41,735 nt of DNA, taken from Mollicutes bacterium. Its GTDB lineage: Bacteria; Bacillota_I; Bacilli_A; Izemoplasmatales; Izemoplasmataceae. Shown here in pieces: positions 1-8,626 of the stretch (its first letter is position 1; each line of letters begins with the position of its first letter). The translations under genes were made by a program, and so were the position numbers. The DNA is taken from positions 1 through 41,735 of the forward strand of contig PWYL01000031.1 of NCBI GenBank assembly GCA_003568315.1, in the 5' to 3' direction. The notes beneath the pieces were generated by a model. That model had not been told where the DNA came from. It worked only from the letters and a program-made list of their open reading frames with translations, and searched no databases.

Positions 1-365
<365 letters not shown>

Positions 366-399
366 TTTCAGACCGTATTATCCAGTTTTGAAAGAACGA

Positions 400-507
400 C
401 CTGGTGACGATGGCGAAGCGGCCACACCTGTTCCCATATCGAACACAGAAGTTAAGCGCTTCAGCGCCGATGGTAGTGCTTACGCGCGAGAGTAGGACGT
501 CGCCAGG
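400..507 (+). rRNA. rrf: 5S ribosomal RNA
   Basis: About 108 nt with complementary ends (CCTGGTGACG at the 5' end, CGTCGCCAGG at the 3' end). It contains the conserved loop region CCCATATCGAACACAGAAGTTAAG of bacterial 5S rRNA. It follows the 23S gene by about 35 nt, the usual 23S-5S order of one transcription unit. Confidence 0.97.
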
Positions 508-557
508 TCTCTTTCTTATGTAATGTTTGTGATTGATTTTTCCCATACACTTTCCGC

Positions 558-634
558 GCCTCAGTAGCTCAGCTGGTTAGAGCACTTGACTGTTAATCAA
601 GGGGTCCTAGGTTCGAATCCTAGCTGGGGCGCCA
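558..634 (+). tRNA. tRNA-Asn (GTT)
   Basis: Cloverleaf is complete: acceptor GCCTCAG pairs with CTGGGGC (one G-T pair), the D arm is GCTC/GAGC, the anticodon loop is CTGTTAA with anticodon GTT, and the T arm carries GTTCGAATC. CCA is encoded. It lies in the rRNA operon directly after 5S. Confidence 0.97.
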
Positions 635-638
635 GTGC

Positions 639-715
639 GGCCCGTTGGAGAAGTGGTTTAACTCACCAGCCTTTCACGCTGGCATGCACGGGTTCGAATC
701 CCGTACGGGTCACCA
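639..715 (+). tRNA. tRNA-Glu (TTC)
   Basis: Acceptor GGCCCGT pairs with ACGGGTC (one G-T pair). The anticodon stem CCAGC/GCTGG holds loop CTTTCAC, anticodon TTC. The T loop is GTTCGAATC and CCA is encoded. Four nt separate it from tRNA-Asn, so both are processed from the rRNA transcript. Confidence 0.96.
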
Positions 716-726
716 ACGCCGCCAAG

Positions 727-759
727 ACGCATCCTCCCTTTTCGGAGGATGCGTTTTTT
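727..759 (+). terminator. rRNA/tRNA operon terminator
   Basis: Perfect 11-bp stem ACGCATCCTCC / GGAGGATGCGT followed by a run of six T. Placed 11 nt after tRNA-Glu, it ends the rRNA operon. Confidence 0.93.
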
Positions 760-790
760 GATGAAAACCCTCCGTCCGCAACGAAACATC

Positions 791-820
791 TGTACAAGCC
801 CTCTTGTCGGGACGTATAAT
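791..820 (+). promoter_or_regulatory. Predicted promoter of the DUF2157 gene
   Basis: A consensus -10 TATAAT at 815-820 is preceded by a weak -35 (TGTACA at 791-796). The start codon is 56 nt downstream of the -10. Confidence 0.55.
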
Positions 821-875
821 ATAGCCGGAAAACAGCAAGAATCACGGCCGAGGAGAAGTGGGAGGCAAGACCACG

Positions 876-1964
876 ATGGAGATAAGACACATCCGGAAAC
901 AGAGATACCGGTTTCTCCGGCAGGAATTGGACCTGTCGGTGACCCGCGGAATCATCACGGAAGAAGAGCGGGACCGTCTACTCGAACAATATGAAGAAAG
1001 CCCCGGATTGAATATCGTCCGCGTACTGGTCACAATCGGGGCGGTGCTCATGGGACTCGGTTTCATGTTGTTCGTGGCGGCGAGTTGGGACGCGATCCCC
1101 GACCCCTTCAAGGTCGTGCTCCTCGCAACCATGTTCGCGGCCGCCCTTTCGGCGAGCTATTGTCTCCTGCGGAAACGGCCAATCACTTCACACGCTCTTC
1201 TCTACCTTGCCGTTTTGATCTTCGGAGCCGGGGTGTTCTTGGTCAATTCCGCCTACAACCTCGATGCACAAAGCAACATCCTCCTCTCTTTTTGGATCAT
1301 GCCGGCCCTCATCCTCGCGTGGCAGCGGAAGGAACACGCACTCTTCATGTTCGCGCATGTTTTGCTTCTCATCATGATGATCATCGACTTTACCGAGGCT
1401 ATGTTCTTCCCGGTTCTTCCCATGTTGGCGCTTATCGTCCTCGTCAACCATCGTCTGGGTTATCGGAAAGCGCATCTTTTCGCCACGCTTTCAGTGGCCT
1501 TGTTCCATCTATTGCAAACCTTCGCCCATATCGACCTCCTTTTCTTCCATGTCGCCGTGGTCTTCCTCGTGATAGGCATCGTCCTCTATCACGTACCTCT
1601 CCGTTTCCGCCGAGAGGTCTTTCGCACCGTGGGTCTCTTGACGCTCGGAACGGCGGGATTCTTCCTCTCCTTCAAAAGCAGCTGGGCAACACTCGGTTTC
1701 ATTGAGACCGGCACCATCTCCAGCCTGCTTTTCACGCTTCCTTTTGTCTTCTATCTCCTCTATCTCACCACCCGCAGACACATCATCGCCCTCGTCTTTC
1801 TCGGGGCATTGATTATGCGGTATTATTTCGACGCCTTTTATGAAACGCTCTCCCGGGCGCTCTTCTTCTTTGTCGGTGGCCTTTTCCTCCTTGTCTTCGG
1901 CTACATCCTCGAACGTTACCGGCAAAAGACGTCCGTCAAACAGAAAAAGGAGGAACCCCGATAA
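876..1964 (+). CDS. DUF2157 multi-pass membrane protein
   Basis: A 362-residue protein with a soluble N-terminal segment of about 50 residues rich in Arg/Glu, followed by around ten hydrophobic segments. The layout (short acidic/basic head with a YEES element, then VRVLVTIGAVLMGLGFMLFVAASWD) fits the DUF2157 membrane family, whose molecular role is unknown. I start it at ATG 876 because GGGAGG at 860-865 is ten nt upstream. An in-frame GTG at 858 sits only two nt after another AGGAG and would be badly spaced. It stands alone between its own promoter and the next gene's promoter. No catalytic motif is visible. Confidence 0.8.
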   Translation: MEIRHIRKQRYRFLRQELDLSVTRGIITEEERDRLLEQYEESPGLNIVRVLVTIGAVLMGLGFMLFVAASWDAIPDPFKVVLLATMFAAALSASYCLLRKRPITSHALLYLAVLIFGAGVFLVNSAYNLDAQSNILLSFWIMPALILAWQRKEHALFMFAHVLLLIMMIIDFTEAMFFPVLPMLALIVLVNHRLGYRKAHLFATLSVALFHLLQTFAHIDLLFFHVAVVFLVIGIVLYHVPLRFRREVFRTVGLLTLGTAGFFLSFKSSWATLGFIETGTISSLLFTLPFVFYLLYLTTRRHIIALVFLGALIMRYYFDAFYETLSRALFFFVGGLFLLVFGYILERYRQKTSVKQKKEEPR

Positions 1965-2021
1965 GCGAGCGGGATTGTGCTCGCGTCATCCCGCGGATTC
2001 AAGTTCTCCGACGGAGAAAAA

Positions 2022-2050
2022 AAGACAAATCCGCCCGGACATGATACAAT
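2022..2050 (+). promoter_or_regulatory. Predicted promoter of the serine hydrolase gene
   Basis: -10 TACAAT at 2045-2050 with TGn just upstream (TGATACAAT). AAGACA lies 17 bp further upstream as a partial -35. A start near 2057 leaves a leader of about 55 nt before ATG 2111. Confidence 0.5.
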
Positions 2051-2110
2051 CGGGGTTGGATGATGCAAGTCGTGACAAGGAAAGGAGTGGCAGGCGACAG
2101 CCGGCGAATT

Positions 2111-3817
2111 ATGATGGAACCTAGGAGACTGAGCGAAGAACGGAAAGAAAGACTGGAAAAGACCATTGAAAAAATTTTGAAAAAACACCGCATCCGGGGA
2201 GCCTCCGTGGCAGTGACCGACAAGAAGGGCCCCATCTATGAGAGGTATTTCGGCACTGTCCGCGCCGATGGCGAAAAGAATGGACCCGAGAAGATGATGA
2301 TGATCGGTTCCAACACCAAACCGCTCACCGCCCTCGCCATTCTCACCCTCAAGGACAAGGGACTTTTGGACCTCGATGCGGACATCAGGACCTACCTTGA
2401 GGATTTCGCCATGAAGAGCCGCTTCGGCGATGTGACCGTCACCGTCCGCGACCTCTTGATGCACATTGGCGGCATCCCGGATGATCTCGGCCTCATCATC
2501 GACAAGGAGAAGAAACTTCCCGACACCATCGACGCCCTCCGTGAAGACTTCTTCACCGAACGCCCCCAGACGATGTATGCCTATTCGAACCCGGGCTACG
2601 GCCTTCTCGGTCTCATCATCGAGAAGGTCTCGGGACAATCCTACGAAGACCATCTCCAAAAGGCGGTGCTCGATCCCTTGGGCCTTTCCCTGCGGATTCT
2701 CGATTCGAAAGAATCCAGAAAGGCCATGCGTGATCGCATCTCGGCCTCATTCGACAAGAAGGAAAATGAGCACGAAGACCCGCTGACCACCCTCACCGCC
2801 GCCGGGAGTTCGACCTATGCGACGCTTTTCGACATGATCCGGCTCGCCCGCTTCTTTTTGGATTATGAGAACCAATCACTCCTTCAGAAAGAGACCATGG
2901 CGGAAATGTTGGAAAGGCCCGCGAGCGATCATGTGATCTGCGAATCGGAAACCATCGGCCTCGGCCTCCGCCACGACTACATCCGTTTCTATGACGAAAA
3001 CGTCGGGAAAGTCCTCGGTCATGGCGGAAACACGGTGTATCACCACAGCACCTTCGACATCCTCATGGACCAAGGCCTCGGTTTCATCGTCATGAACAAC
3101 ACCGAAAAGGGTGCGATGGTCTGTCAGAAGATTTCCCGGGAACTCATGAGCGCTTTCCTTGCCGAACGAGGTCTCGACGTGCCGAAAAGGCCGAAAGAAG
3201 AGGAAAAGGGCGAACCTGTGTTCGCTGAAGACAGGACGAAGACGTATTTCGCGCCGGGATACCGGCTGCCTTTCCAAGAAGACAGAAAAGGATACCTCAT
3301 TCTCAAGATGGGTCCTTTGCGAGCGCGTCTTCATCATGCCAAGGATGGTTTCCTCACCCCCGTCCCCAAGGGAATCGCGCGCCTACCCCTCTTGCGGAGC
3401 GCTTTCAAGCGTTTGCGTTTCAAACCGGCCTCCATCAAGGGCCATGATGTCCTCTTTGTCGAGATACTGCAAGAATTCGGAAGTCTTTGTACGCTCTTCG
3501 CGGGGGCGGATGATGAGAAGGCAAAGATTCCCGACACCTTCCTCAAAGCTTGCGGTGATTACACCCCCGTCGCCCAATCTCCCGCCGCCGGGCTTGTGAA
3601 ACAAGCGAAACTCGAGGTGAAAAAGGGCGTGCTCACGTTTTCGATGAAATTCTTCGAAGAACGCATGACCTACAGCTTGCGGGCCTTGGATGAGAAAGAG
3701 GCCATCATCATGGGCTTCGGACGGGGAGCAAGAGAGACGGTGACGCTTCATGAGGATGACGATGGACGTTTCATCCTTCGCATAAAAGGTTTGCAGATGA
3801 CAAGAAAGGATGCTTGA
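2111..3817 (+). CDS. Serine hydrolase, beta-lactamase class C / PBP4* fold
   Basis: About 568 residues. The first two thirds is a penicillin-binding-protein-like beta-lactamase domain: SxxK as SNTK (Ser67, Lys70), the Tyr-Ser-Asn triad YSN (158-160) and the third motif HGG (304-306). Family members are D-aminopeptidases, esterases or penicillin-binding proteins, so the substrate is open. The last 200 residues form an extra C-terminal domain of the kind often attached to these hydrolases. There is no signal peptide, so a cytoplasmic location is likely. The start is uncertain: in-frame ATGs lie at 2060, 2063, 2111 and 2114. I chose 2111 because the predicted promoter leaves no room for 2060, but no good SD lies close; AAAGGAG at 2081-2087 is 23 nt away. 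Confidence 0.85.
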   Translation: MMEPRRLSEERKERLEKTIEKILKKHRIRGASVAVTDKKGPIYERYFGTVRADGEKNGPEKMMMIGSNTKPLTALAILTLKDKGLLDLDADIRTYLEDFAMKSRFGDVTVTVRDLLMHIGGIPDDLGLIIDKEKKLPDTIDALREDFFTERPQTMYAYSNPGYGLLGLIIEKVSGQSYEDHLQKAVLDPLGLSLRILDSKESRKAMRDRISASFDKKENEHEDPLTTLTAAGSSTYATLFDMIRLARFFLDYENQSLLQKETMAEMLERPASDHVICESETIGLGLRHDYIRFYDENVGKVLGHGGNTVYHHSTFDILMDQGLGFIVMNNTEKGAMVCQKISRELMSAFLAERGLDVPKRPKEEEKGEPVFAEDRTKTYFAPGYRLPFQEDRKGYLILKMGPLRARLHHAKDGFLTPVPKGIARLPLLRSAFKRLRFKPASIKGHDVLFVEILQEFGSLCTLFAGADDEKAKIPDTFLKACGDYTPVAQSPAAGLVKQAKLEVKKGVLTFSMKFFEERMTYSLRALDEKEAIIMGFGRGARETVTLHEDDDGRFILRIKGLQMTRKDA

Positions 3818-3836
3818 GCTGATTTTTCACTCTTGA

Positions 3837-3865
3837 CCGTTCCCGCATTCGCGGGAGCGGTTTTT
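3837..3865 (+). terminator. Terminator after the serine hydrolase
   Basis: Stem CCGTTCCCGC / GCGGGAGCGG (ten pairs, one G-T) followed by TTTTT, 19 nt after the stop codon. Confidence 0.9.
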
Positions 3866-3896
3866 ATTCGTCGGTGTGAAGAAAACCGTCCCTTCT

Positions 3897-3907
3897 TGTG
3901 GTACAAT
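3897..3907 (+). promoter_or_regulatory. Extended -10 promoter of the AEC transporter gene
   Basis: TGTGG followed by TACAAT, an extended -10 element; no clear -35. The same TGTGGTACAAT string recurs at 9606-9616 in front of the B12-binding gene. Confidence 0.6.
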
Positions 3908-3954
3908 GATTTTTGGTATTGTTTTCTATTGATTGACGAGAGAGGATGACCGCC

Positions 3955-4932
3955 ATGGAGAGTTTCGTCTTCGCGTTCAACGCTTTGGCACCCCTTTTGG
4001 CCTTGGCTCTTCTTGGGTATTTTCTCCGCGCTTCCCGCTTGGTCGGCGCGACATTCATCGAACATCTCAACCGCTACATCTTCTATGTGGCGCTGCCGGT
4101 CTTGATATTCAACGCTCTTGCCGACATGGGCGATTTTTCCCGTGTCAATCTCCATGTGGTCTTCTTCGCCGTCGCCATGATCTTCGTCATCGTGATGATA
4201 GGTTATGTCTTTTTGCGCTTCTTCAAGACGGCCGACAAACACAAACCCGTCCTTTTGCAGGGTTTCTTCCGGGGAAATTTCGTGTTGATAGGCATCCCGC
4301 TCGCCATCCGACTCGGCGGCGACGAGGCGCTCACCGTCATCGTCATCTTGAACGCTTTCTTGATACCCCTGACAAACCTCATGTCCATCCTGGTCTTCAA
4401 ACTCTGGCGGGAGAACGGCCGGTTCACCTGGAAGAAGTTCGGCCGCACTGTCAAAGAGACAATCACCAATCCCTTGATGATAGCCGTTTTCCTCGGTCTT
4501 GCCGCTTTCGCCTTGCAAGCGCAATGGCTCGCCTTTTCCGAACGGGTCGTCTTCGTGCCGGAGACGCTCGAACTCATCGCGGCCACCGCGACCCCGATGG
4601 CGCTTGTCGCGGTGGGCGGACAGTTCCGGGCGAAACGTTCGCGTGACCTTCTCCGGCCGCTTATCGCCGGGGTCAGCGGCCGTCTGGTCGTCGTGCCCGC
4701 CTTCGCTTTCAGCTTGGCGGCCCTCCTTTCGGGATTCATCCGTTTCGAGGGCTCTTGGGCGGGACTCGTCTCCATTTTCGCATCGCCCGTCGCCGTGGCG
4801 AGTGTCGCCGTGACCAAAGGGTTGGAAGGAGACGAGGAACTCGCCGGCCAGCTTGTCATATGGTCTACGGCCATGGCCGTCTTCACGCTTTTCTTCCTGA
4901 TTGTCATCTTTCGTCAACTGGGTTTGCTTTGA
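3955..4932 (+). CDS. AEC family transporter (auxin efflux carrier-like permease)
   Basis: A 325-residue, all-hydrophobic protein with about ten membrane segments. It has the two inverted halves typical of the auxin efflux carrier (AEC) family, with NALADMGDFSRVNL near residue 45 and the broken-helix region APVAVASVAVTKGLEGD-like near the end (here ASPVAVASVAVTKGLEGDEE). Bacterial members export malate, malonate or other organic anions; the substrate here is not deducible. Start: GAGAGG at 3940-3945 touches the ATG at 3946, whereas ATG 3955 has a nine-nt spacer, so 3955 is preferred. The ABC permease gene follows after 42 nt with no terminator, so read-through is likely. Confidence 0.87.
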   Translation: MESFVFAFNALAPLLALALLGYFLRASRLVGATFIEHLNRYIFYVALPVLIFNALADMGDFSRVNLHVVFFAVAMIFVIVMIGYVFLRFFKTADKHKPVLLQGFFRGNFVLIGIPLAIRLGGDEALTVIVILNAFLIPLTNLMSILVFKLWRENGRFTWKKFGRTVKETITNPLMIAVFLGLAAFALQAQWLAFSERVVFVPETLELIAATATPMALVAVGGQFRAKRSRDLLRPLIAGVSGRLVVVPAFAFSLAALLSGFIRFEGSWAGLVSIFASPVAVASVAVTKGLEGDEELAGQLVIWSTAMAVFTLFFLIVIFRQLGLL

Positions 4933-4974
4933 CGGTTATCGACCACCAAGATTGACAGGTTCCGGGAGGACAAT

Positions 4975-7452
4975 ATGCGGATATTTTGCAAGTATATCAT
5001 GAGAACGATGCTCGAGAAGAAAGCCAGACTGGTTTTGCTCCTTTTTGCGATAACACTCTCCACAGCCTTGTTTTTCGCCAGTCTCGGTCTCACCGACCTG
5101 ATTGTCGAAAGTGTGAGCCGCCCCATCGTCGAGAAGACGGAGGAACACCATATACGCATTGTTTCCGAAACGGGTGATTCCTTTTTCAGCGCAGACGATA
5201 TCGTTACAGCGGGCATAAAGTCCCACACCTCCTCAATCGTGCTTCCGGGTGTGATACAGAACCTGGACCACGAGATTGTCACCCTTCATGGCAGGACATG
5301 GGATTCGCTCTCTCCTTACACGTTCGTCGATGCTCCATCGGAGGATTCTTTTTCCGGTTCTTCAGCCGTCATCTCCGTACGGGTCGCCGAACTTTTTTCT
5401 TTGGAGAGAGGGGATGCTCTCGAGGTCCTTTTTGCGGGAGAGACCCACACATTGCACGTATCGGGTATCGTCGGGAACCAAGGTGTTTTCTACGGAGACA
5501 CGAATCGTAGCTTCGACGTTATCGTTCCCTATGGATATCTTGCAGAGACCTTGGAGGTCGAAGGATTGTACAACCACGTTACGGCCGTGATGGGGGAGGA
5601 TTCCCTTGATGCTTCCTTGGTCCTTTTCAACGAGATGAATCCGGATTTTCGGGGTATACCGCTCTATAATGAAGATTTTGTGGCTTCCATGGTCAATCAA
5701 CAGGTGAACGCGCTGTATTTCATGTTGGTTTTCATCATTCTTGTCAGCGGTGTCATCATCCATGGCGCTTTCAAATTGATTGTCACAGAAAGAAGGCGTG
5801 TCATCGGCACTTTCTTGAGCCAAGGAGCCACCAAGGGCACAATCCGCGGCATCCTTCTAGCGGAAGGTTTCGTCTATGGATTGGTGGGCGGCGCTTTCGG
5901 CATCCTTCTCGGCATCGGCATGCTTTATGTCCTGCATGATTACTCTTCTCCCCTCCGCGCGTACGGTGTCGTTGAACCTTTCCGATTTGCTGGCGCCCTT
6001 GTCGTCTATGCCGGCCTTTTCGCTATCGGCTTCGCGATGGTGTCGGCGCTCAGTCCTGTCATCCGTAGCGTTCGGCGCGAAGTGAAGAACATCATTCTCG
6101 ATATTCGCGAACCGCAGAGGAAGAAGGGGGCTTTGCTTTTTGTGCTCGGCACTCTCTTGCTATGTGGTAGCGCACTCTTGAGTTATGTCTCTCCGCCGAC
6201 GGCAATCGATTACGCGCCATTCGTCATGCTTTCGGCTATCATCGGTGTTCTCATGGTCTATCCCCGCGTCTTGGATTTCCTCATCTCACTCTTCTTCCGG
6301 CGCATCCTTCCCGTTTTCCGTTTGACGGCACTTTCCATACAGAATGTCCGTACATCGGCCGCTCTCCGCGGCAATATCACCGTGATCGTCATCGCCGCAA
6401 TATCCGTTGTGACGGTCGTCTCCCTCAGTTCCTCGATGGTGAGGATTGTCACCGACGCCTTCGATTCCATGCGCTTCGACATCTATGTCCACAACATCCA
6501 AACGAACGACCCCGGGAGCAGAAGAACAATCATGGACACTTTGCGAGAGGATGAGCGCATCGTGGGAGAAAGCCTCATGGAGACCACCTCCGTGGAAGGG
6601 AACGTGGCCGGCGAGTTCGCCATCGCCGAAGGTATCGAACCCGGGCGGTTCGATGATTTCACCGACTACATCGATTTCACCCATGGTGACGGCAACCTGC
6701 TCGATGCGCTCGAAAATGCCGAAGAAAGGAACACGGTCATCGCGACCACCACGGCCGCACGACTCGGCCTCGATGTGGGCTCCGCGGTTGATCTCGATTT
6801 CAACGGTATCGTGCAGACCTACACGGTGACGGGCATCGTCGATGTCCGGCTATGGAACACAAGGGACATGTTCTTTGTGAATCTTGCGAATTTGCGAGAA
6901 GACCACCACATCGACCACGGCAGGATCTATTTCGACACTCACGAGAATCCGGAGACGCTTGTCGACGAACTGCAGGATTACTTCCGCAATTTCGGCGGCA
7001 TCGTGCAGACGCGGGACGAAGCGAGAGACATCAACATCGAGAACAACCGTCAGCTGTCGCGGATGTTGAGCGCCTTCTCCCTTTTCGCCATCGTCATCGG
7101 CTCCTTCGGCGCCCTAAACAACATGTTCATAAGCTGTCTGCAAAGGAAAAGGGATTTCGCCGTGTTGGAATCACTCGGAACCCATCAAGGCCAGAGGAAC
7201 CGGATATTGCTCACGGAATCGCTTTTCTGCGTGGTGTTCGCACTCGTGGTCGTCGTTCTCTACGGCAATTTCCACGCCCGTCTCATCGGGCAGGTCGCGA
7301 GTTTCCTCCTCCTGCCCATGGACATCACGTTCTCTTTGGTGGAAATCTTCCCCTTCCTTCTGGCTTCCATCGCCATCTACACGCTTGCGACACTGCCATT
7401 GTTGGTCAAGACCCGGAATCTCAATGTCATCGAGGAGATGAAAATCGAATGA
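4975..7452 (+). CDS. ABC transporter permease, FtsX/MacB type
   Basis: An 825-residue permease. One membrane helix near residues 18-40 is followed by an extracytoplasmic domain of about 200 residues. A first FtsX domain covers roughly 240-370 (three helices), further helices lie near 385-485, a second extracytoplasmic domain covers about 490-690, and a second FtsX domain about 695-815. This two-FtsX layout is typical of exporters of the lipoprotein or peptide-resistance type (LolCDE/BceAB-like superfamily). GGGAGG five nt before ATG 4975 sets the start. The ATPase gene overlaps its end by four nt, so the pair forms the transporter. The substrate is unknown. Codon use looks slightly more AT-rich than the flanking genes. 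Confidence 0.9.
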   Translation: MRIFCKYIMRTMLEKKARLVLLLFAITLSTALFFASLGLTDLIVESVSRPIVEKTEEHHIRIVSETGDSFFSADDIVTAGIKSHTSSIVLPGVIQNLDHEIVTLHGRTWDSLSPYTFVDAPSEDSFSGSSAVISVRVAELFSLERGDALEVLFAGETHTLHVSGIVGNQGVFYGDTNRSFDVIVPYGYLAETLEVEGLYNHVTAVMGEDSLDASLVLFNEMNPDFRGIPLYNEDFVASMVNQQVNALYFMLVFIILVSGVIIHGAFKLIVTERRRVIGTFLSQGATKGTIRGILLAEGFVYGLVGGAFGILLGIGMLYVLHDYSSPLRAYGVVEPFRFAGALVVYAGLFAIGFAMVSALSPVIRSVRREVKNIILDIREPQRKKGALLFVLGTLLLCGSALLSYVSPPTAIDYAPFVMLSAIIGVLMVYPRVLDFLISLFFRRILPVFRLTALSIQNVRTSAALRGNITVIVIAAISVVTVVSLSSSMVRIVTDAFDSMRFDIYVHNIQTNDPGSRRTIMDTLREDERIVGESLMETTSVEGNVAGEFAIAEGIEPGRFDDFTDYIDFTHGDGNLLDALENAEERNTVIATTTAARLGLDVGSAVDLDFNGIVQTYTVTGIVDVRLWNTRDMFFVNLANLREDHHIDHGRIYFDTHENPETLVDELQDYFRNFGGIVQTRDEARDINIENNRQLSRMLSAFSLFAIVIGSFGALNNMFISCLQRKRDFAVLESLGTHQGQRNRILLTESLFCVVFALVVVVLYGNFHARLIGQVASFLLLPMDITFSLVEIFPFLLASIAIYTLATLPLLVKTRNLNVIEEMKIE

Positions 7453-8147
7453 AAAACGACATGAAGAAAGCATCCGACCCTTGCATCAAGGTGGAAGGAC
7501 TGAAGAAGACCTTTGTGAACGGAACCGTAACGGTAGAGGTGTTGAAAGGCCTCGACTTCACCATCGCTCCGGGTGAGTTCGTCTCGATCATGGGGCCTTC
7601 GGGGAGCGGGAAGTCGACGCTTCTATATCTTCTTGGAGCTTTGGACACTCCCACTGCGGGCACCGTGCAGATGAACGGCAGAAACTTGCATAGCATGAGA
7701 GGACGGGAGAAGAGCCGCTTGCGCCGTACGGAGTTGGGGTTCGTGTTCCAGTTTTACAATCTCGTGCCGAATCTCACCGTCGAAGAGAATATCCTGCTTC
7801 CGATCATCCTCGACGGCAAGCCGCTGAAGATGTACAAGGAGAGACTCGACGAGCTCTTGCGCATCATCGACATGGAGGATCACAGAAAACACACCCCTCG
7901 AAAACTATCAGGCGGCCAACAACAGCGTGTCGCTGTCGCCAGGGCGCTCATCTTCGATCCCGGAGTGCTCTTGTTGGATGAGCCCACCGGCAATCTTGAT
8001 TCCAAAAACAGCGAGAGCCTCATGAGGCTTGTCGCCGACATCAACAAGACCTTCGGGACCACAATCGTCCAAGTGACCCACTCCGACACTTTCTCGACTT
8101 GGGGCGACAGGATTCTGCATCTCGAGGACGGAATGTTCAGCGATTGA
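7449..8147 (+). CDS. ABC transporter ATPase, LolD/MacB type
   Basis: A 232-residue nucleotide-binding subunit with every canonical motif: Walker A GPSGSGKST (49-57), Q-loop near Gln101, signature LSGGQQQR (153-160), Walker B LLLDEP (174-179) and the switch His211. The start is ATG 7449, which overlaps the TGA of the permease (ATGA). GGAG at 7434-7437 is correctly spaced. An open frame extends upstream into the permease gene but is only its shadow. It energises the FtsX-type permease encoded just upstream. Confidence 0.95.
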   Translation: MKNDMKKASDPCIKVEGLKKTFVNGTVTVEVLKGLDFTIAPGEFVSIMGPSGSGKSTLLYLLGALDTPTAGTVQMNGRNLHSMRGREKSRLRRTELGFVFQFYNLVPNLTVEENILLPIILDGKPLKMYKERLDELLRIIDMEDHRKHTPRKLSGGQQQRVAVARALIFDPGVLLLDEPTGNLDSKNSESLMRLVADINKTFGTTIVQVTHSDTFSTWGDRILHLEDGMFSD

Positions 8148-8159
8148 GGACTTTGTTTG

Positions 8160-8191
8160 CGGGGGGATTTCCCCCATCCCCCGTTTTTTTT
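8160..8191 (+). terminator. Terminator after the ABC transporter
   Basis: G-rich arm GGGGGAT and C-rich arm ATCCCCC enclose a TTCCCCC loop, followed by eight T. It separates the transporter from the PadR unit. Confidence 0.82.
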
Positions 8192-8200
8192 GCATAGGTA

Positions 8201-8229
8201 TTGTGTAAGGAACAGTACTGTGTTATAAT
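8201..8229 (+). promoter_or_regulatory. padR promoter with an embedded palindrome
   Basis: -35 TTGTGT (8201-8206), 17-bp spacer, -10 TATAAT (8224-8229) preceded by TGTGT. The spacer contains the perfect palindrome ACAGTACTGT at 8212-8221, placed where a bound repressor would block RNA polymerase. PadR proteins usually repress their own operon, so this is a candidate PadR operator (inference). Confidence 0.7.
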
Positions 8230-8248
8230 TCACTAAAAGGAGGATGCC

Positions 8249-8626
8249 ATGAATGCACAATTCAAACGGGGAATCATAGATCTCTGTGTGTTTTCTGTGT
8301 TGGTCGAAGAAGACATGTATGGCTACAAGATCATTCGCGAACTGGCAGAATACATCGATGTGAACGAGAACACCATCTATCCGATTCTGCGTCGTCTGAC
8401 GAAGGAAGGCTACTTCGAGACCTATCTCGAAGAGTCCGACGCCGGCGCGCCACGCAAGTACTATCGTGTCACAAAAAAAGGAATTGACAGGTATATGCGG
8501 TTGCGCGACGAGTGGGACGCTTTCATCGGCGGCGTGTATCGGATCATCAATCGAGGAGGAAAAAAGAGTGAAGAAATATTTAGAAGACTTGGAAAACGAG
8601 CTGAAGAAGAAACTGAAAGCGAATGA
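8249..8626 (+). CDS. PadR family transcriptional regulator
   Basis: A 125-residue protein with the PadR winged helix: the N-terminal core (LCVFSVLVEEDMYGYKI), recognition helix ENTIYPILRRLTKEG and wing YYRVTKKG. PadR-like proteins are ligand-responsive repressors, often of transporter or envelope-stress genes. AAAAGGAGG eight nt before ATG 8249 is a strong SD. The 3' end overlaps the next gene by 59 nt, which implies tight translational coupling. PadR genes next to HAAS-DUF4097 proteins are a recurrent Gram-positive pairing. A terminator separates it from the upstream ABC transporter, but that exporter remains a plausible target. Confidence 0.93.
   Translation: MNAQFKRGIIDLCVFSVLVEEDMYGYKIIRELAEYIDVNENTIYPILRRLTKEGYFETYLEESDAGAPRKYYRVTKKGIDRYMRLRDEWDAFIGGVYRIINRGGKKSEEIFRRLGKRAEEETESE

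Noticed and set aside
1965-2019. Hairpins after the DUF2157 gene
   Set aside because: GCGAGC/GCTCGC and GCGGGAT/ATCCCGC exclude each other and no T tract follows, so I do not call a terminator.
4952-4980. TTGACA in front of the FtsX-type permease
   Set aside because: No -10 lies at the right distance; the spacing runs into the SD and start codon.
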